Of a stretch of DNA of 64,000 bases, positions 43,288 through 56,502 are shown in pieces. The notes beneath the pieces are model-generated. The model saw only the letters and a program-made list of their open reading frames with translations. It was not told the origin of the DNA and searched no databases. Source of the stretch: Rhodoplanes serenus (GTDB lineage Bacteria; Pseudomonadota; Alphaproteobacteria; Rhizobiales; Xanthobacteraceae); the NCBI GenBank assembly GCA_009720755.1, contig WNKV01000003.1:330383-394382 (forward strand). The letters run 5' to 3'. The translations under genes were made by a program, and so were the position numbers. Every line of letters begins with the position of its first letter. Positions within the stretch are counted from its first letter, which is position 1.

Positions 43288-44949
43288 ATGGGGGCTCTCG
43301 CCGAACAGCAGATGAAACCCGCGCGCGTCGCCGATCGCACCGCGCCCTGGTGGCAGTCCGCCGTGCTCTACCAAGTCTATCCGCGCTCGTTCCAGGACAC
43401 GGACGGCGACGGCATCGGTGATCTTCCCGGGCTCATGCGGCGGCTGCCCCACCTGGTCGAGCTCGGGGTGGATGCCCTGTGGCTGTCGCCGATCTATCCG
43501 TCGCCGATGGCGGACTTCGGCTACGACATCTCCGACTACACCGACATCGATCCGGTGTTCGGCACGCTGGCGGATTTCGACGCGCTGCTCGACGCGGCGC
43601 ACCGGCATGGCATCAAGGTGCTGCTCGACCTGGTGCCGAATCACACCTCGGACCGCCATCCCTGGTTCGAGGAGAGCCGCGCGTCCCGGAACAATCCCAA
43701 GCGCGACTGGTACATCTGGCGCGATCCGGCGCCGGATGGCGGGCCGCCCAACAATTGGCTGTCAGAGTTCGGCGGTAGCGCCTGGGCGTTCGACCCGGCG
43801 ACGGGCCAATACTACTACCACGCCTTCCTGGATGCCCAGCCCGACCTCAACTGGCGCAACCCCGAGGTGCGCGCCGCCATCTACGACGTCATGCGGTTCT
43901 GGCTGCGGCGCGGGGTGGACGGCTTCCGGGTCGATGTCATCTGGCATCTGATCAAGGACGACCAGTTCCGCGACAACCCGTCCAATCCCGACTGGCGGCC
44001 CGGCCGGCCCCCCAACGAATCGCTGGTGCCGATCTACACGGCGGACCGGCCCGAGGTGCACGAGGTGATCGCCGAGATGCGCCGGGTGGTTGAGGAATTC
44101 GAGGAGCGGGTCCTGATCGGCGAGATCTATCTGCCGATCGAGCGGCTCGTCACCTATTACGGCGCCGACCTGTCGGGCGCCCATCTGCCGTTCAACTTCG
44201 CGCTGCTGAATGCCCCCTGGCACGCCCGGCGAATCGCCCAGCTCGTCGATGAGTACGAGGCGGCGCTCCCGCCGGGCGGCTGGCCCAACTGGGTGCTCGG
44301 GAATCACGACCGGCCCCGGGTGGCGAGTCGCGTCGGTCGCGACCAGCTCCGGGTCGCGGCGATGCTGCTGCTCACCCTGCGCGGGACGCCGACGATCTAT
44401 TACGGCGAGGAGATCGGCATGGCCGACGTGGCGATTCCGCCCGATCGGGTGCGCGACCCGTTCGAGAAGAACGTGCCGGGAATCGGCGTCGGCCGCGACG
44501 GCTGCCGCACCCCCATGCAGTGGGACGGCGGCGCTGCGGCGGGCTTCTCGACGGCCGAGCCGTGGCTGCCGCCGGGGCCCGATAGCGGCCGGGAAAACGT
44601 GACGAATCAGCGGGGTGATCCGGGCTCCCTGCTCAATCTCTATCGTCGCCTGATCGCCGCTCGGCGGCGTCACACGGCGCTCACGCGGGGCAGCTACGAA
44701 CCGATGGCGGCGAGCGGCGACCTGCTCGTCTATGTGCGCCGGCACGGTCGGGAGCGGGTCCTGGTGGCCCTCAATCTCGGCCCGGAGCCGGTGACCGTGT
44801 CGCTGCGTGGCGACGCGGCGGAGGGGCGCGTGCTGGTCTCCTCGCTGGGCGACCGCGACGGCGAGGCTGTTACCGGCGAGCTCTACCTGCGCAGCCACGA
44901 AGGTGCGGTCGTCGGCCTCGACCCGGCCGAAACCCACGGCGAGGCATGA
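43288..44949 (+). CDS. GH13 family alpha-glucosidase / oligo-1,6-glucosidase-like enzyme
   Basis: 553 residues. The (beta/alpha)8 barrel begins WWQSAVLYQVYPRSFQDTDG. Conserved GH13 regions are DLVPNHTS (114-121), GFRVD with nucleophile Asp216, LIGEIYLP with acid/base Glu279, and GNHDRPR with Asp341. The C-terminal beta domain (residues ~470-553) is normal. No signal peptide is present, so it acts in the cytosol on maltose-, isomaltose- or sucrose-type oligosaccharides; the exact bond cannot be chosen by eye. GAAAGGG lies seven bases before the ATG. It stands alone between rpoC and the str operon, on the same strand, with no sugar transporter nearby. Confidence 0.9.
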   Translation: MGALAEQQMKPARVADRTAPWWQSAVLYQVYPRSFQDTDGDGIGDLPGLMRRLPHLVELGVDALWLSPIYPSPMADFGYDISDYTDIDPVFGTLADFDALLDAAHRHGIKVLLDLVPNHTSDRHPWFEESRASRNNPKRDWYIWRDPAPDGGPPNNWLSEFGGSAWAFDPATGQYYYHAFLDAQPDLNWRNPEVRAAIYDVMRFWLRRGVDGFRVDVIWHLIKDDQFRDNPSNPDWRPGRPPNESLVPIYTADRPEVHEVIAEMRRVVEEFEERVLIGEIYLPIERLVTYYGADLSGAHLPFNFALLNAPWHARRIAQLVDEYEAALPPGGWPNWVLGNHDRPRVASRVGRDQLRVAAMLLLTLRGTPTIYYGEEIGMADVAIPPDRVRDPFEKNVPGIGVGRDGCRTPMQWDGGAAAGFSTAEPWLPPGPDSGRENVTNQRGDPGSLLNLYRRLIAARRRHTALTRGSYEPMAASGDLLVYVRRHGRERVLVALNLGPEPVTVSLRGDAAEGRVLVSSLGDRDGEAVTGELYLRSHEGAVVGLDPAETHGEA

Positions 44950-44979
44950 CGATCCGCCGTTGCGCGCGGCCGATGGTGC

Positions 44980-45008
44980 TTGACTTCCCGCGGTACGGCC
45001 GCTAAAAC
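44980..45008 (+). promoter_or_regulatory. sigma70-type promoter of the str operon
   Basis: TTGACT (44980-44985) and TAAAAC (45003-45008) are separated by 17 bases, about 410 bases before the rpsL start codon. This is the strongest box pair in the gap. Confidence 0.6.
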
Positions 45009-45421
45009 CCGCCCACTTTTCGGCAGGCGGTGAGCTTCGCTGTTCGGAACGGCATGTCTTGCAGTCACGCTCGTCCGGAACTCTTTGGTCCGGCGGGCGG
45101 CAGGGCACCCAAGCCTCGACGATTGATGCTCAAACGCTGCCTCTGACACACGACTGTCAGGTTGGATGTACACGAGCGCGGGACGGCGACGTCACGTGCT
45201 CCTCTGTCGACGGAAGCGCCATCTCCACGAGGGATGGCGCGCGGTGCGTTTGCGCGCGTGAGCGTGCTCGTGTGCCGCGTCGGCGAGCGCGGGCGAGCCC
45301 GCAGGCGCTCCGGTCCGGACACGGGCAGGGGCGTTGAACGGGGCGAACCGCCGGAGCGGGATGTCCCGCACAGGTTGGGAAAGCCCGCAGGGGAAACCCG
45401 CAGGGAGACTGAAGGCGAGCG
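45009..45421 (+). other. long untranslated leader of rpsL
   Basis: About 410 bases without a convincing gene. A 6-bp hairpin CTGACA...TGTCAG (45143-45160) and scattered GC-rich inverted segments are present. Short minus-strand frames here show no recognisable product. Confidence 0.45.
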
Positions 45422-45793
45422 ATGCCGACGATCAATCAGCTGATCCGTAATCCGCGGGTCCCGCAGCGGGCGCGCAAGAAGGTTCCGGCCCTGCAACAGA
45501 GCCCGCAGAAGCGCGGCGTCTGCACGCGCGTCTACACGACGACGCCGAAGAAGCCGAACTCGGCGCTCCGCAAGGTCGCCAAGGTTCGCCTCACCAACGG
45601 CTTCGAGGTGATCGGCTACATTCCGGGCGAGGGCCACAACTTGCAGGAGCACTCGGTCGTGATGATCCGCGGCGGCCGCGTGAAGGACCTGCCGGGCGTG
45701 CGTTACCACATCCTGCGTGGCGTGCTGGATACCCAGGGCGTCAAGAACCGCAAGCAGCGCCGCTCGAAGTACGGCGCCAAGCGGCCGAAGTGA
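45422..45793 (+). CDS. rpsL: 30S ribosomal protein S12
   Basis: 123 residues. The decoding-site loops [13 protein letters not shown] (Lys43/44) and [12 protein letters not shown] (Lys88) are wild type, so no classical streptomycin-resistance substitution is present. First gene of the str operon rpsL-rpsG-fusA-tuf; the ATG follows CTGAAGGCGAGCG. S12 sits at the subunit interface and sets decoding accuracy. Confidence 0.97.
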   Translation: MPTINQLIRNPRVPQRARKKVPALQQSPQKRGVCTRVYTTTPKKPNSALRKVAKVRLTNGFEVIGYIPGEGHNLQEHSVVMIRGGRVKDLPGVRYHILRGVLDTQGVKNRKQRRSKYGAKRPK

Positions 45794-45829
45794 CCTGAGC
45801 CCAGCGAAGGTCCTCCTCGGGCGAGCCCT

Positions 45830-45892
45830 GAGGAATTCGAACCGAGGAATTCTGACGTGGATGGCCGGACGAGCCCGGCCATGACGAAGGAA
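45830..45892. repeat. intergenic repeat and hairpin between rpsL and rpsG
   Basis: GAGGAATTC occurs twice, at 45830-45838 and 45844-45852, followed by a hairpin ATGGCCGG-ACGAGC-CCGGCCAT (45861-45882). The hairpin part resembles the GGATGGCCGG...CCCGGCCATGACG element frequent in alphaproteobacterial intergenic DNA. Confidence 0.5.
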
Positions 45893-45900
45893 AGAAGAGC

Positions 45901-46371
45901 ATGTCCCGCCGCCACCGTGCCGACAAGCGTGAAATCCTTCCGGACCCCAAGTTCGGGAACGTGGTCGTCACCAAGTTCATGAACTCGATCATGTACGCCG
46001 GCAAGAAGTCGGCCGCGGAGGCGATCGTCTATGGCGCCTTCGACATCATCGAGGGCAAGACCAAGACCAACCCGCTGTCGGTGTTCCAGCAGGCGCTGGA
46101 CAACGTGATGCCGGCCATCGAGGTCCGCTCGCGGCGCGTCGGCGGCGCCACCTATCAGGTGCCGGTCGAGGTTCGCACCGATCGCCGCCAGGCGCTCGGC
46201 ATCCGCTGGCTGATCTCCGCGGCCCGCGACCGCAACGAGAAGACCATGACCGAGCGGCTCTCGGCCGAGCTGCTCGACGCCTCCAACAACCGCGGCAATG
46301 CCGTGAAGAAGCGCGAGGATACGCACCGCATGGCGGAAGCGAACCGCGCCTTTTCGCACTACCGCTGGTGA
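45901..46371 (+). CDS. rpsG: 30S ribosomal protein S7
   Basis: 156 residues with the S7 core ([20 protein letters not shown] then [20 protein letters not shown]) and the C-terminal [25 protein letters not shown] end ([16 protein letters not shown]). A primary 16S rRNA binder that nucleates the head of the small subunit and often represses str-operon translation. The ATG has GAAGGAAAGAAG upstream; fusA starts 36 bases after its stop. Confidence 0.97.
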   Translation: MSRRHRADKREILPDPKFGNVVVTKFMNSIMYAGKKSAAEAIVYGAFDIIEGKTKTNPLSVFQQALDNVMPAIEVRSRRVGGATYQVPVEVRTDRRQALGIRWLISAARDRNEKTMTERLSAELLDASNNRGNAVKKREDTHRMAEANRAFSHYRW

Positions 46372-46407
46372 CGCGGGCGAGACCCAGGAACATCGAAGGA
46401 TACCCCC

Positions 46408-48480
<2,073 letters not shown>

Positions 48481-48550
48481 TCGCGTACCACCGCCCGACG
48501 ACCACCACGACCGCAACGACACAGACGTCTAGAGGCAACGGAGAGTCCCG

Positions 48551-49741
<1,191 letters not shown>

Positions 49742-49743
49742 GG

Positions 49744-49809
49744 GCGAATAGCGAATGGGGAGTAGCGAACGGCGGGTTCGCTACTCGCTACTCGCTACTC
49801 TCTATTCGC
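49744..49809. terminator. long imperfect hairpin with heptamer repeats after tuf
   Basis: AGTAGCGAAC pairs perfectly with GTTCGCTACT around GGCGG (49761-49785), and GCGAATAG (49744-49751) pairs with CTATTCGC (49802-49809). The right arm holds three tandem CGCTACT units (49779-49799). It begins three bases after the tuf stop and may terminate or protect the str transcript. Confidence 0.6.
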
Positions 49810-49851
49810 CACCGATAGTCAATACTCGCGCCTGATCGAGGCAGAGAGACC

Positions 49852-50160
49852 ATGAACGGCCAGAACATCAGAATTCGCCTCAAGGCGTTCGATCACCGGA
49901 TTCTCGACGCCTCGACGCGCGAGATCGTGGCGACGGCGAAGCGGACCGGCGCCCAGGTGCGCGGTCCGATTCCGCTGCCGACCAAGATCGAGAAGTTCAC
50001 CGTCAATCGCTCGCCGCACGTCGACAAGAAGAGCCGCGAGCAATTCGAGATGCGCACCCACAAGCGGCTGCTCGACATCGTCGATCCGACTCCGCAGACC
50101 GTCGACGCCTTGATGAAGCTCGACCTCGCCGCCGGCGTGGACGTCGAGATCAAGCTCTAA
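49852..50160 (+). CDS. rpsJ: 30S ribosomal protein S10
   Basis: 102 residues, starting [20 protein letters not shown], with the loop [20 protein letters not shown] that contacts 16S rRNA and the antitermination face shared with NusB. First gene of the S10 operon. AGGCAGAGAGACC upstream of the ATG serves as ribosome site. Confidence 0.97.
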   Translation: MNGQNIRIRLKAFDHRILDASTREIVATAKRTGAQVRGPIPLPTKIEKFTVNRSPHVDKKSREQFEMRTHKRLLDIVDPTPQTVDALMKLDLAAGVDVEIKL

Positions 50161-50197
50161 GGCGCCACACGGCAGAGCGCAGAAAAGGACGAGAACG

Positions 50198-50944
50198 ATG
50201 CGTTCCGGTGTGATCGCACAAAAGGTCGGCATGACCCGCATCTACACGGATGGGGGTGAGCACGTGCCTGTCACGGTGCTCAGGCTCGCGAACTGTCAGG
50301 TCGTGGCCCACCGCACCCGAGAGAAGAACGGCTACGTGGCGATGCAGCTCGGCGCCGGATCGCGCAAGCCGAAGAATGTCAGCAAGGCCGAGCGCGGCCA
50401 CTTCGCCGTCGCCAAGGTCGAGCCGAAGCGCGAGATGGTCGAGTTCCGCGTCAACGACGACGGGCTGATCCCGGTTGGTGCCGAGATCACGGCGGACCAC
50501 TTCGTGGTCGGCCAGTTCGTCGACGTGACCGGCACGTCGATCGGCAAGGGCTATGCCGGCCCGATGAAGCGGTGGAACTTCGGCGGCCTTCGCGCCAGCC
50601 ACGGCGTGTCGATCTCGCATCGCTCGCACGGCTCCACCGGCGGCCGGCAGGACCCGGGCAAGACCTTCAAGAACAAGAAGATGGCCGGCCATCTCGGCGT
50701 CGAGCGGGTGACCACCCTCAATCTCAAGGTGGTGCAGACCGACGTCAATCGCGGCCTGATCCTGGTCGAAGGCGCCGTGCCCGGCGCGAAGGGCGGCTGG
50801 ATCACGGTGCGTGACGCCGCCAAGAAGTCGCTGCCGAAGGACGCACCGCGGCCCGGCAAGTTCCGGCTGCCGTCCGGCGACGGTCAGGCGGCGGACGCTC
50901 AGGCGGCCGAGGCTCAGGCGGCGGCGCCCGGCGAGGGAGCGTGA
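50198..50944 (+). CDS. rplC: 50S ribosomal protein L3
   Basis: 248 residues. The core ([55 protein letters not shown]) is normal. The last ~25 residues form an Ala/Gln/Glu-rich tail ([18 protein letters not shown]) built of AQAAEAQ-like repeats, a common extension in this order. L3 binds 23S rRNA near the peptidyl transferase centre. Followed at once by rplD. Confidence 0.97.
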   Translation: MRSGVIAQKVGMTRIYTDGGEHVPVTVLRLANCQVVAHRTREKNGYVAMQLGAGSRKPKNVSKAERGHFAVAKVEPKREMVEFRVNDDGLIPVGAEITADHFVVGQFVDVTGTSIGKGYAGPMKRWNFGGLRASHGVSISHRSHGSTGGRQDPGKTFKNKKMAGHLGVERVTTLNLKVVQTDVNRGLILVEGAVPGAKGGWITVRDAAKKSLPKDAPRPGKFRLPSGDGQAADAQAAEAQAAAPGEGA

Positions 50945-50945
50945 T

Positions 50946-51566
50946 ATGGACATGGAAGTGAAGACCCTCGACGGTGGCGCCGCCGGCTCGATCCAGCTCG
51001 ATGCCGAGATCTTCGGGCTGGAGCCGCGCGCCGACCTGATCCAGCGGTGCATCGTGTGGCAGCTGTCGCGCCGTCAGCGCGGCACCCACGCGGTCAAGAA
51101 CCGCGCCGAGATCTGGCGGACCGGCAAGAAGATGTACAAGCAGAAGGGCACCGGCAGTGCCCGCCACGGCTCGGCCCGCGTGCCGCAGTTCCGCGGCGGT
51201 GGCCGGGCCTTCGGGCCGCAGGTCCGCAGCCACGCCATCGACCTGCCGAAGAAGGTGCGGGCGCTGGCGCTGCGCCACGCGCTGTCGGCCAAGGCGAAGG
51301 ACGGCGGCATCGTGGTGCTCGATCGCGCCGCGCTGGACGACGGCAAGACCAAGACCCTGAAGGCGCATTTCGAGAAGCTCGGCGTCCGCAACGCGCTGAT
51401 CGTCGACGGGGCCGAGCTCGAGTCGAAGTTCACGCTGGCGGCCCGCAACATCCCGAACATCGACGTGCTGCCCATCCAGGGCATCAACGTCTACGACATC
51501 CTGCGTCGCAACACGCTCGTGCTGACTCGCGCCGCGGTGGATGCGCTGGAGGCGCGCTTCAAATGA
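50946..51566 (+). CDS. rplD: 50S ribosomal protein L4
   Basis: 206 residues starting [20 protein letters not shown]; the extended exit-tunnel loop is visible ([35 protein letters not shown]). No macrolide-resistance change is apparent in the KQKGTGSAR segment. The start ATG is one base after the rplC stop codon, and the gene overlaps rplW (ATGA), so the three are tightly coupled. Confidence 0.97.
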   Translation: MDMEVKTLDGGAAGSIQLDAEIFGLEPRADLIQRCIVWQLSRRQRGTHAVKNRAEIWRTGKKMYKQKGTGSARHGSARVPQFRGGGRAFGPQVRSHAIDLPKKVRALALRHALSAKAKDGGIVVLDRAALDDGKTKTLKAHFEKLGVRNALIVDGAELESKFTLAARNIPNIDVLPIQGINVYDILRRNTLVLTRAAVDALEARFK

Positions 51567-51862
51567 GCACCCGTGACCCGCGCCACTACGACGTCATCGT
51601 CAGCCCGATCATCACCGAGAAGGCGACGACGGCGTCGGAGAACAACCAGGTCCTGTTCAACGTTCGCAAGACCGCGACCAAGCCGCAGATCAAGGACGCG
51701 GTGGAGAAGCTGTTCGACGTCAAGGTGAAGGCCGTCAACACGCTGATCCGCAAGGGCAAGCTGCGGCGCTTCCGTGGCGTCAAGGGCGAGCTGTCGGACG
51801 TCAAGAAAGCGATCGTGACCCTCGAAGAGGGGCACCGGATCGACGTGACCACGGGGCTCTAG
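51563..51862 (+). CDS. rplW: 50S ribosomal protein L23
   Basis: 99 residues ([20 protein letters not shown], then [20 protein letters not shown]). L23 lies at the polypeptide exit and docks trigger factor and SRP. The ATG overlaps the rplD stop by four bases. rplB follows after 10 bases. Confidence 0.96.
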   Translation: MSTRDPRHYDVIVSPIITEKATTASENNQVLFNVRKTATKPQIKDAVEKLFDVKVKAVNTLIRKGKLRRFRGVKGELSDVKKAIVTLEEGHRIDVTTGL

Positions 51863-51872
51863 GGGAACCGCG

Positions 51873-52709
51873 ATGGCACTCAAGACTTTCAAGCCGACGA
51901 CGCCCGGACAGCGGCAGCTCGTCATCGTCGACCGCTCCGGCCTGCACGCCGGCAAGCCGGTCAAGGCGCTGACGGTTGGCAAGTCGTCGAGCGGCGGCCG
52001 CAACAACAACGGGCGCATCACGGTTCGGTTTCGCGGCGGCGGCCACAAGCGGACGCTGCGCACGGTCGATTTCCGGCGTCGCAAGTTCGACCAGCCGGCG
52101 CGTGTCGAGCGGCTGGAGTACGATCCCAACCGCACCGCGTTCCTGGCGCTGATCAAGTACGAGGACGGCGAGCTCGCCTACATCCTGGCGCCGCAGCGCT
52201 TGGCCGTGGGCGACCAGGTGGTGGCGGGCGAGCATGTCGACGTGAAGCCCGGCAATGCGATGCCGCTGGCCTCGATGCCGATCGGCACGATCGTCCACAA
52301 TGTCGAGCTCAAGATCGGCAAGGGCGGGCAGATCGCGCGCTCGGCCGGCACCTACGCCCAGATCGTCGGTCGCGACCGCGACTACGTGATCCTGCGCCTC
52401 AACTCGTCCGAGCAGCGGCTCGTGCATGGCCGTTGCATGGCGACGGTCGGCGCCGTGTCGAACCCGGACCACATGAACACGTCGATCGGCAAGGCCGGTC
52501 GATCCCGGTGGCTCGGCCAGCGTCCGCACAATCGCGGCGTCACGATGAACCCGGTCGATCATCCGCATGGCGGCGGCGAAGGCCGTACCTCGGGCGGTCG
52601 GCATCCGGTGACTCCGTGGGGCTTCCCGACCAAGGGCAAGAAGACCCGCAAGAACAAGAGCACCACGAAGTTCATCGTTTCGAGCCGCCACGCGCGGAAG
52701 AAGAAGTAA
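51873..52709 (+). CDS. rplB: 50S ribosomal protein L2
   Basis: 278 residues ([41 protein letters not shown]-terminal [12 protein letters not shown]). The conserved His in the GGGEGR segment region, important for peptidyl transfer support, is present. It binds domain IV of 23S rRNA and the subunit bridge. Confidence 0.97.
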   Translation: MALKTFKPTTPGQRQLVIVDRSGLHAGKPVKALTVGKSSSGGRNNNGRITVRFRGGGHKRTLRTVDFRRRKFDQPARVERLEYDPNRTAFLALIKYEDGELAYILAPQRLAVGDQVVAGEHVDVKPGNAMPLASMPIGTIVHNVELKIGKGGQIARSAGTYAQIVGRDRDYVILRLNSSEQRLVHGRCMATVGAVSNPDHMNTSIGKAGRSRWLGQRPHNRGVTMNPVDHPHGGGEGRTSGGRHPVTPWGFPTKGKKTRKNKSTTKFIVSSRHARKKK

Positions 52710-52720
52710 GGAAGCACGAG

Positions 52721-52999
52721 ATGGCGCGCTCCGTTTGGAAAGGTCCGTTCGTCGACGGCTATCTGCTGAAGAAGGCGGAAACCGCCCGCGCATCCGGCCG
52801 GCACGACGTGATCAAGATCTGGTCGCGGCGTTCGACGATCCTGCCGCAGTTCGTCGGGCTCACCTTCGGGGTCCACAACGGGCACAAGCACGTCCCCGTG
52901 CTGGTGACCGAGGAGATGGTCGGGCACAAGTTCGGCGAGTTCTCGCCGACCCGCACCTTCCACGGTCACTCCGGCGACAAGAAAGCCAAGCGGGCGTGA
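52721..52999 (+). CDS. rpsS: 30S ribosomal protein S19
   Basis: 92 residues ([59 protein letters not shown]). S19 binds the head of the small subunit with S13. The start at 52721 follows AAGGAAGCACGAG. Confidence 0.97.
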   Translation: MARSVWKGPFVDGYLLKKAETARASGRHDVIKIWSRRSTILPQFVGLTFGVHNGHKHVPVLVTEEMVGHKFGEFSPTRTFHGHSGDKKAKRA

Positions 53000-53016
53000 G
53001 CCGAGGACGATAAACG

Positions 53017-53400
53017 ATGAGCAAGACAGCACGCCCGCGCAGCCTCGCCGACAACGAGGCCAAGGCGGTCGCCCGGATGCTCCGGGTGTCGCCGCAGAAG
53101 CTCAATCTGGTCGCGCAGCTCATTCGCGGCAAGAAGGTGCAGACGGCGCTCGCGGATCTCGAGTTCTCGCGCAAGCGGATCGCGCGCGACGTCCGCAAGT
53201 GCCTCCAGTCGGCGATCGCCAACGCCGAGAACAACCACGATCTCGATATCGACGATCTGGTCGTCTCGCAGGCGCATGTCGGCAAGGCGCTGGTGATCAA
53301 GCGGTTCGTGCCGCGCGGCCGCGGCCGCTCCGGCAAGATTATGAAACCCTTCTCGCACCTGACGATCGTCGTCCGTCAGGTCGAAGCCAGCGCATCGTAA
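53017..53400 (+). CDS. rplV: 50S ribosomal protein L22
   Basis: 127 residues ([20 protein letters not shown], and the exit-tunnel hairpin [20 protein letters not shown] with V-I-K start). No insertion or deletion in the beta-hairpin of the kind that gives macrolide resistance is apparent. Confidence 0.97.
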   Translation: MSKTARPRSLADNEAKAVARMLRVSPQKLNLVAQLIRGKKVQTALADLEFSRKRIARDVRKCLQSAIANAENNHDLDIDDLVVSQAHVGKALVIKRFVPRGRGRSGKIMKPFSHLTIVVRQVEASAS

Positions 53401-53411
53401 GGAGAGGCCCC

Positions 53412-54113
53412 ATGGGTCAGAAGGTCAATCCGATCGGGCTTCGCCTCGGGATCAACCGCACCTGGGATTCGCGCTGGTTCGCGGGCAAGAACGAGTACGG
53501 CAAGCTGATGCACGAGGACATGGCGATCCGCGCCGAGCTGCATAAGCAGCTCAAGCAGGCGGCGGTGTCGCGCATCGTGATCGAGCGGCCGCACAAGAAG
53601 TGCCGCGTCACCATCCACTCGGCCCGTCCGGGCGTGGTGATCGGCAAGAAGGGCGCCGACATCGAGAAGCTGCGCCGCAAGGTGGCGTCGCTCACCAATT
53701 CGGACGTGGTGCTGAACATCGTCGAGATCCGCAAGCCGGAGCTCGACGCCCAGCTGGTCGCCGAGTCGATCGCCCAGCAGCTCGAGCGCCGCGTGGCGTT
53801 CCGCCGGGCGATGAAGCGGGCCGTGCAGTCGGCGATCCGCCTCGGCGCCGAGGGCATCCGCATCAACTGCTCTGGCCGGCTCGGCGGCGCCGAGATCGCC
53901 CGCATGGAGTGGTACCGCGAGGGGCGGGTGCCGCTGCACACGCTGCGGGCGGACGTCGACTACGGCGTCGCCACGGCGTTCACCACCTACGGCACCTGCG
54001 GCGTCAAGGTGTGGATCTTCAAGGGCGAGATTCTCGAGCACGACCCGATGGCGCAGGACAAGCGCGCGGCCGAGAGCGATGCGGGTGGTCGCCCGCGCCG
54101 CGACGCGGCCTGA
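53412..54113 (+). CDS. rpsC: 30S ribosomal protein S3
   Basis: 233 residues. It begins [20 protein letters not shown], contains the KH-domain GxxG-type segment ([20 protein letters not shown]), and ends with a short charged tail ([13 protein letters not shown]). It lies at the mRNA entry channel and has helicase activity with S4 and S5. GGAGAGGCCCC precedes the ATG. Confidence 0.97.
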   Translation: MGQKVNPIGLRLGINRTWDSRWFAGKNEYGKLMHEDMAIRAELHKQLKQAAVSRIVIERPHKKCRVTIHSARPGVVIGKKGADIEKLRRKVASLTNSDVVLNIVEIRKPELDAQLVAESIAQQLERRVAFRRAMKRAVQSAIRLGAEGIRINCSGRLGGAEIARMEWYREGRVPLHTLRADVDYGVATAFTTYGTCGVKVWIFKGEILEHDPMAQDKRAAESDAGGRPRRDAA

Positions 54114-54149
54114 TCGGCCCGGCGCGAGAGACAGGAAAGGCGACGATCC

Positions 54150-54563
54150 ATGCTGCAACCGATGCGCACAAAGTTCCGCAAGGCGCACAAGGGCCGCATC
54201 CACGGCATCGCGACCAGCGGGACCACCCTGGCGTTCGGCCAGTTCGGACTGAAGGCGATGGCGCCCGAGCGCATCACGGCCCGCCAGATCGAGGCGGCTC
54301 GCCGGGCGATGACGCGCCACATGAAGCGCGCCGGGCGGGTGTGGATTCGCATCTACCCGGACGTGCCGATCTCCAAGAAGCCCCTCGAGGTCCGCATGGG
54401 CTCGGGCAAGGGCGCGCCGGAGTATTGGGTGGCCCGGGTGAAGCCCGGCCGCATTCTGTTCGAGGTCGACGGCGTCACCAGCGAGGTCGCGCGTGAGGCG
54501 CTGACGCTCGCCGCGGCCAAGCTGCCGATCAAGACGCGCTTCATCGAGCGCATCGCCGAGTAG
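54150..54563 (+). CDS. rplP: 50S ribosomal protein L16
   Basis: 137 residues ([20 protein letters not shown], GFGxFGLKAM-like segment [40 protein letters not shown]). It shapes the A-site tRNA pocket. The Arg that is hydroxylated in enteric L16 (in the [19 protein letters not shown] segment region) cannot be judged here. Confidence 0.97.
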   Translation: MLQPMRTKFRKAHKGRIHGIATSGTTLAFGQFGLKAMAPERITARQIEAARRAMTRHMKRAGRVWIRIYPDVPISKKPLEVRMGSGKGAPEYWVARVKPGRILFEVDGVTSEVAREALTLAAAKLPIKTRFIERIAE

Positions 54564-54577
54564 GGACGCCGAACGCC

Positions 54578-54784
54578 ATGTCGACGATCGAAGACTTCCG
54601 CGCCATGACGGTCGACCAGCTCGACGACGAGCTGCTCAAGCTGAAGAAGGAGCAGTTCAACCTGCGCTTCCAGAAGGCGACCGGCCAGCTCGAGAACACC
54701 TCGCGGGTGCGGCAGGTTCGCCGCGACATCGCCCGCGTCAAGACGGTCGCCCAGGCCAAGCGCGCCTCGGACGTCACGAAGTAA
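54578..54784 (+). CDS. rpmC: 50S ribosomal protein L29
   Basis: 68 residues ([40 protein letters not shown]), two antiparallel helices as expected. It sits at the exit tunnel next to L23. Start ATG 14 bases after the rplP stop. Confidence 0.96.
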   Translation: MSTIEDFRAMTVDQLDDELLKLKKEQFNLRFQKATGQLENTSRVRQVRRDIARVKTVAQAKRASDVTK

Positions 54785-54795
54785 GGAGAACGACG

Positions 54796-55041
54796 ATGCC
54801 GAAGCGCATGTTGCAGGGTGTCGTGGTGGGCGACAAGCAGGACAAGACCGTCATCGTGCGGGTCGAGCGTCGTTTCACGCACCCGGTGATGAAGAAGACC
54901 GTCCGGCGGTCGAAGAAGTACCACGCACACGACGAGACGAATCAGTACGCCGTGGGCGACACCGTGTGGATCGAAGAGCACAGCCCGATTTCCAAGCTGA
55001 AGCGGTGGGCTGTCGTCCAAGGCGAGAAGCGCGCGAAGTAG
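54796..55041 (+). CDS. rpsQ: 30S ribosomal protein S17
   Basis: 81 residues ([40 protein letters not shown], ending [17 protein letters not shown]). An OB-fold primary binder of the 16S 5' domain. AAGGAGAACGACG precedes the ATG. Last gene of the S10 operon proper. Confidence 0.96.
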   Translation: MPKRMLQGVVVGDKQDKTVIVRVERRFTHPVMKKTVRRSKKYHAHDETNQYAVGDTVWIEEHSPISKLKRWAVVQGEKRAK

Positions 55042-55078
55042 ACCGCGCACTCAGACACGAAAGAATTAGAGGCGGCTC

Positions 55079-55447
55079 ATGATCCAGATGCAGACCAATC
55101 TCGACGTGGCGGACAACTCCGGCGCGCGCCGTGTCATGTGCATCAAGGTGCTGGGCGGCTCGAAGCGCAAGTACGCGACCATCGGGGACGTCATCGTGGT
55201 GTCCGTGAAGGAGGCGATCCCGCGCGGCCGCGTGAAGAAGGGCGACGTCATGAAGGCGGTCGTCGTGCGGGTGGCGAAGGACATTCGCCGGCCCGACGGC
55301 TCGGTGATCCGGTTCGACCGGAACGCCGCGGTGCTGATCAACCCGCAGATGGAGCCGGTCGGCACGCGTATCTTCGGCCCGGTGCCGCGCGAGCTTCGTG
55401 CCAAGAACCACATGAAGATCATTTCGCTCGCCCCGGAGGTTCTGTGA
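55079..55447 (+). CDS. rplN: 50S ribosomal protein L14
   Basis: 122 residues ([60 protein letters not shown]). First gene of the spc operon segment; it overlaps rplX by one base (TGATG). Confidence 0.97.
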   Translation: MIQMQTNLDVADNSGARRVMCIKVLGGSKRKYATIGDVIVVSVKEAIPRGRVKKGDVMKAVVVRVAKDIRRPDGSVIRFDRNAAVLINPQMEPVGTRIFGPVPRELRAKNHMKIISLAPEVL

Positions 55448-55764
55448 TGGCTGCGAAGATTCGCAAGGGCGACAAGGTCGTCGTGCTCACCGGGCGCGAC
55501 AAGGGCCGCACCGGCGAGGTGATCGAGGTGCGTCCGACCGAGAACCGCGCCCTCGTGCGCGGCGTCAACATGGTCAAGCGTCACCAGCGCCAGTCCGCCA
55601 ATCAGGAAGGCGGCATCATCTCCAAGGAGGCGCCGGTGCATCTGTCCAACCTGGCGGTCGCCGATCCCAAGGACGGCAAGCCCACCCGCATCGGGTTCAA
55701 GGTGCTGGCCGACGGCAAGAAGGTGCGGGTCGCCAAGCGTTCGGGAGCCGAGATCAATGGCTGA
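55447..55764 (+). CDS. rplX: 50S ribosomal protein L24
   Basis: 105 residues with the KOW motif ([20 protein letters not shown]). One of the first proteins to bind 23S rRNA. Its ATG uses the last base of the rplN stop, and its end overlaps the start of rplE by eight bases. Confidence 0.97.
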   Translation: MAAKIRKGDKVVVLTGRDKGRTGEVIEVRPTENRALVRGVNMVKRHQRQSANQEGGIISKEAPVHLSNLAVADPKDGKPTRIGFKVLADGKKVRVAKRSGAEING

Positions 55765-56458
55765 CAAGGACAAGAAGGACGCCAAGAAGGCCGGCAAGCC
55801 GGACCCGAAGGCCGAGAAGGGCGCGAAGGCCGCTGCCCCGAAGACCGACAAGGGCGCCGCCAAGACCGAGAAGGCTGCCGCGAGGCCGGCGGCTCCCGCC
55901 GTCGAGGAGCCGAAGGGCCCGTCGCGCCTGCGCGTCCAGTACGACCAGGTCGTCAAGGCAAAGCTGACCGAGCAGTTCGGCTACAAGAACCAGTTCCAGG
56001 TGCCCAAGATCACCAAGATCGTGATCAACATGGGTGTCGGCGAGGGCGTCGCGGACCGCAAGAAGGTCGAGCAGGCGGCCGCCGATCTGGCGCTGATCGC
56101 GGGCCAGCGGCCGGTCATCACCAAGGCGCGCAAGTCCATCGCCACCTTCAAGGTGCGCGAGGGGCAGGCGATCGGCTGCAAGGTGACGCTGCGCAAGGAC
56201 CGGATGTACGAGTTCGTCGACCGGCTGATCAACATCGCGCTGCCGCGCGTCCGCGACTTCCGTGGCCTCAATCCGAAGAGCTTCGACGGCGGCGGCAACT
56301 ACACGCTCGGGGTCAAGGAGCACATCGTGTTCCCCGAGATCGACTACGACAAGGTGGCCGAGGTGTGGGGCATGGACATCACCGTCTGCACCACCGCACG
56401 CAGCGACGCGGAAGGCCGCGCCCTGCTGGCCGCTTTCAACTTCCCGTTCCGGCAGTGA
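55757..56458 (+). CDS. rplE: 50S ribosomal protein L5 with a Lys/Ala-rich N-terminal extension
   Basis: 233 residues, about 50 more than the usual ~180. The normal L5 starts near residue 55 ([20 protein letters not shown]) and continues with [20 protein letters not shown] and [17 protein letters not shown]. The extension ([20 protein letters not shown] and onward) is made of Lys/Ala/Pro repeats and is probably disordered. The ATG at 55757 overlaps the rplX end, and no internal ATG with a ribosome site lies near residue 55, which argues that the extension is translated. L5 binds 5S rRNA. Confidence 0.95.
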   Translation: MADKDKKDAKKAGKPDPKAEKGAKAAAPKTDKGAAKTEKAAARPAAPAVEEPKGPSRLRVQYDQVVKAKLTEQFGYKNQFQVPKITKIVINMGVGEGVADRKKVEQAAADLALIAGQRPVITKARKSIATFKVREGQAIGCKVTLRKDRMYEFVDRLINIALPRVRDFRGLNPKSFDGGGNYTLGVKEHIVFPEIDYDKVAEVWGMDITVCTTARSDAEGRALLAAFNFPFRQ

Positions 56459-56502
56459 GTCGGACTGACGTTCCGTCTCAAACGCGGAGTTAGGAGCATC
56501 GC

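Noticed and set aside
45009..45421. Small frames on both strands in the rpsL leader
   Set aside because: No ribosome sites, no motifs, and the region fits a long untranslated leader downstream of a good promoter.
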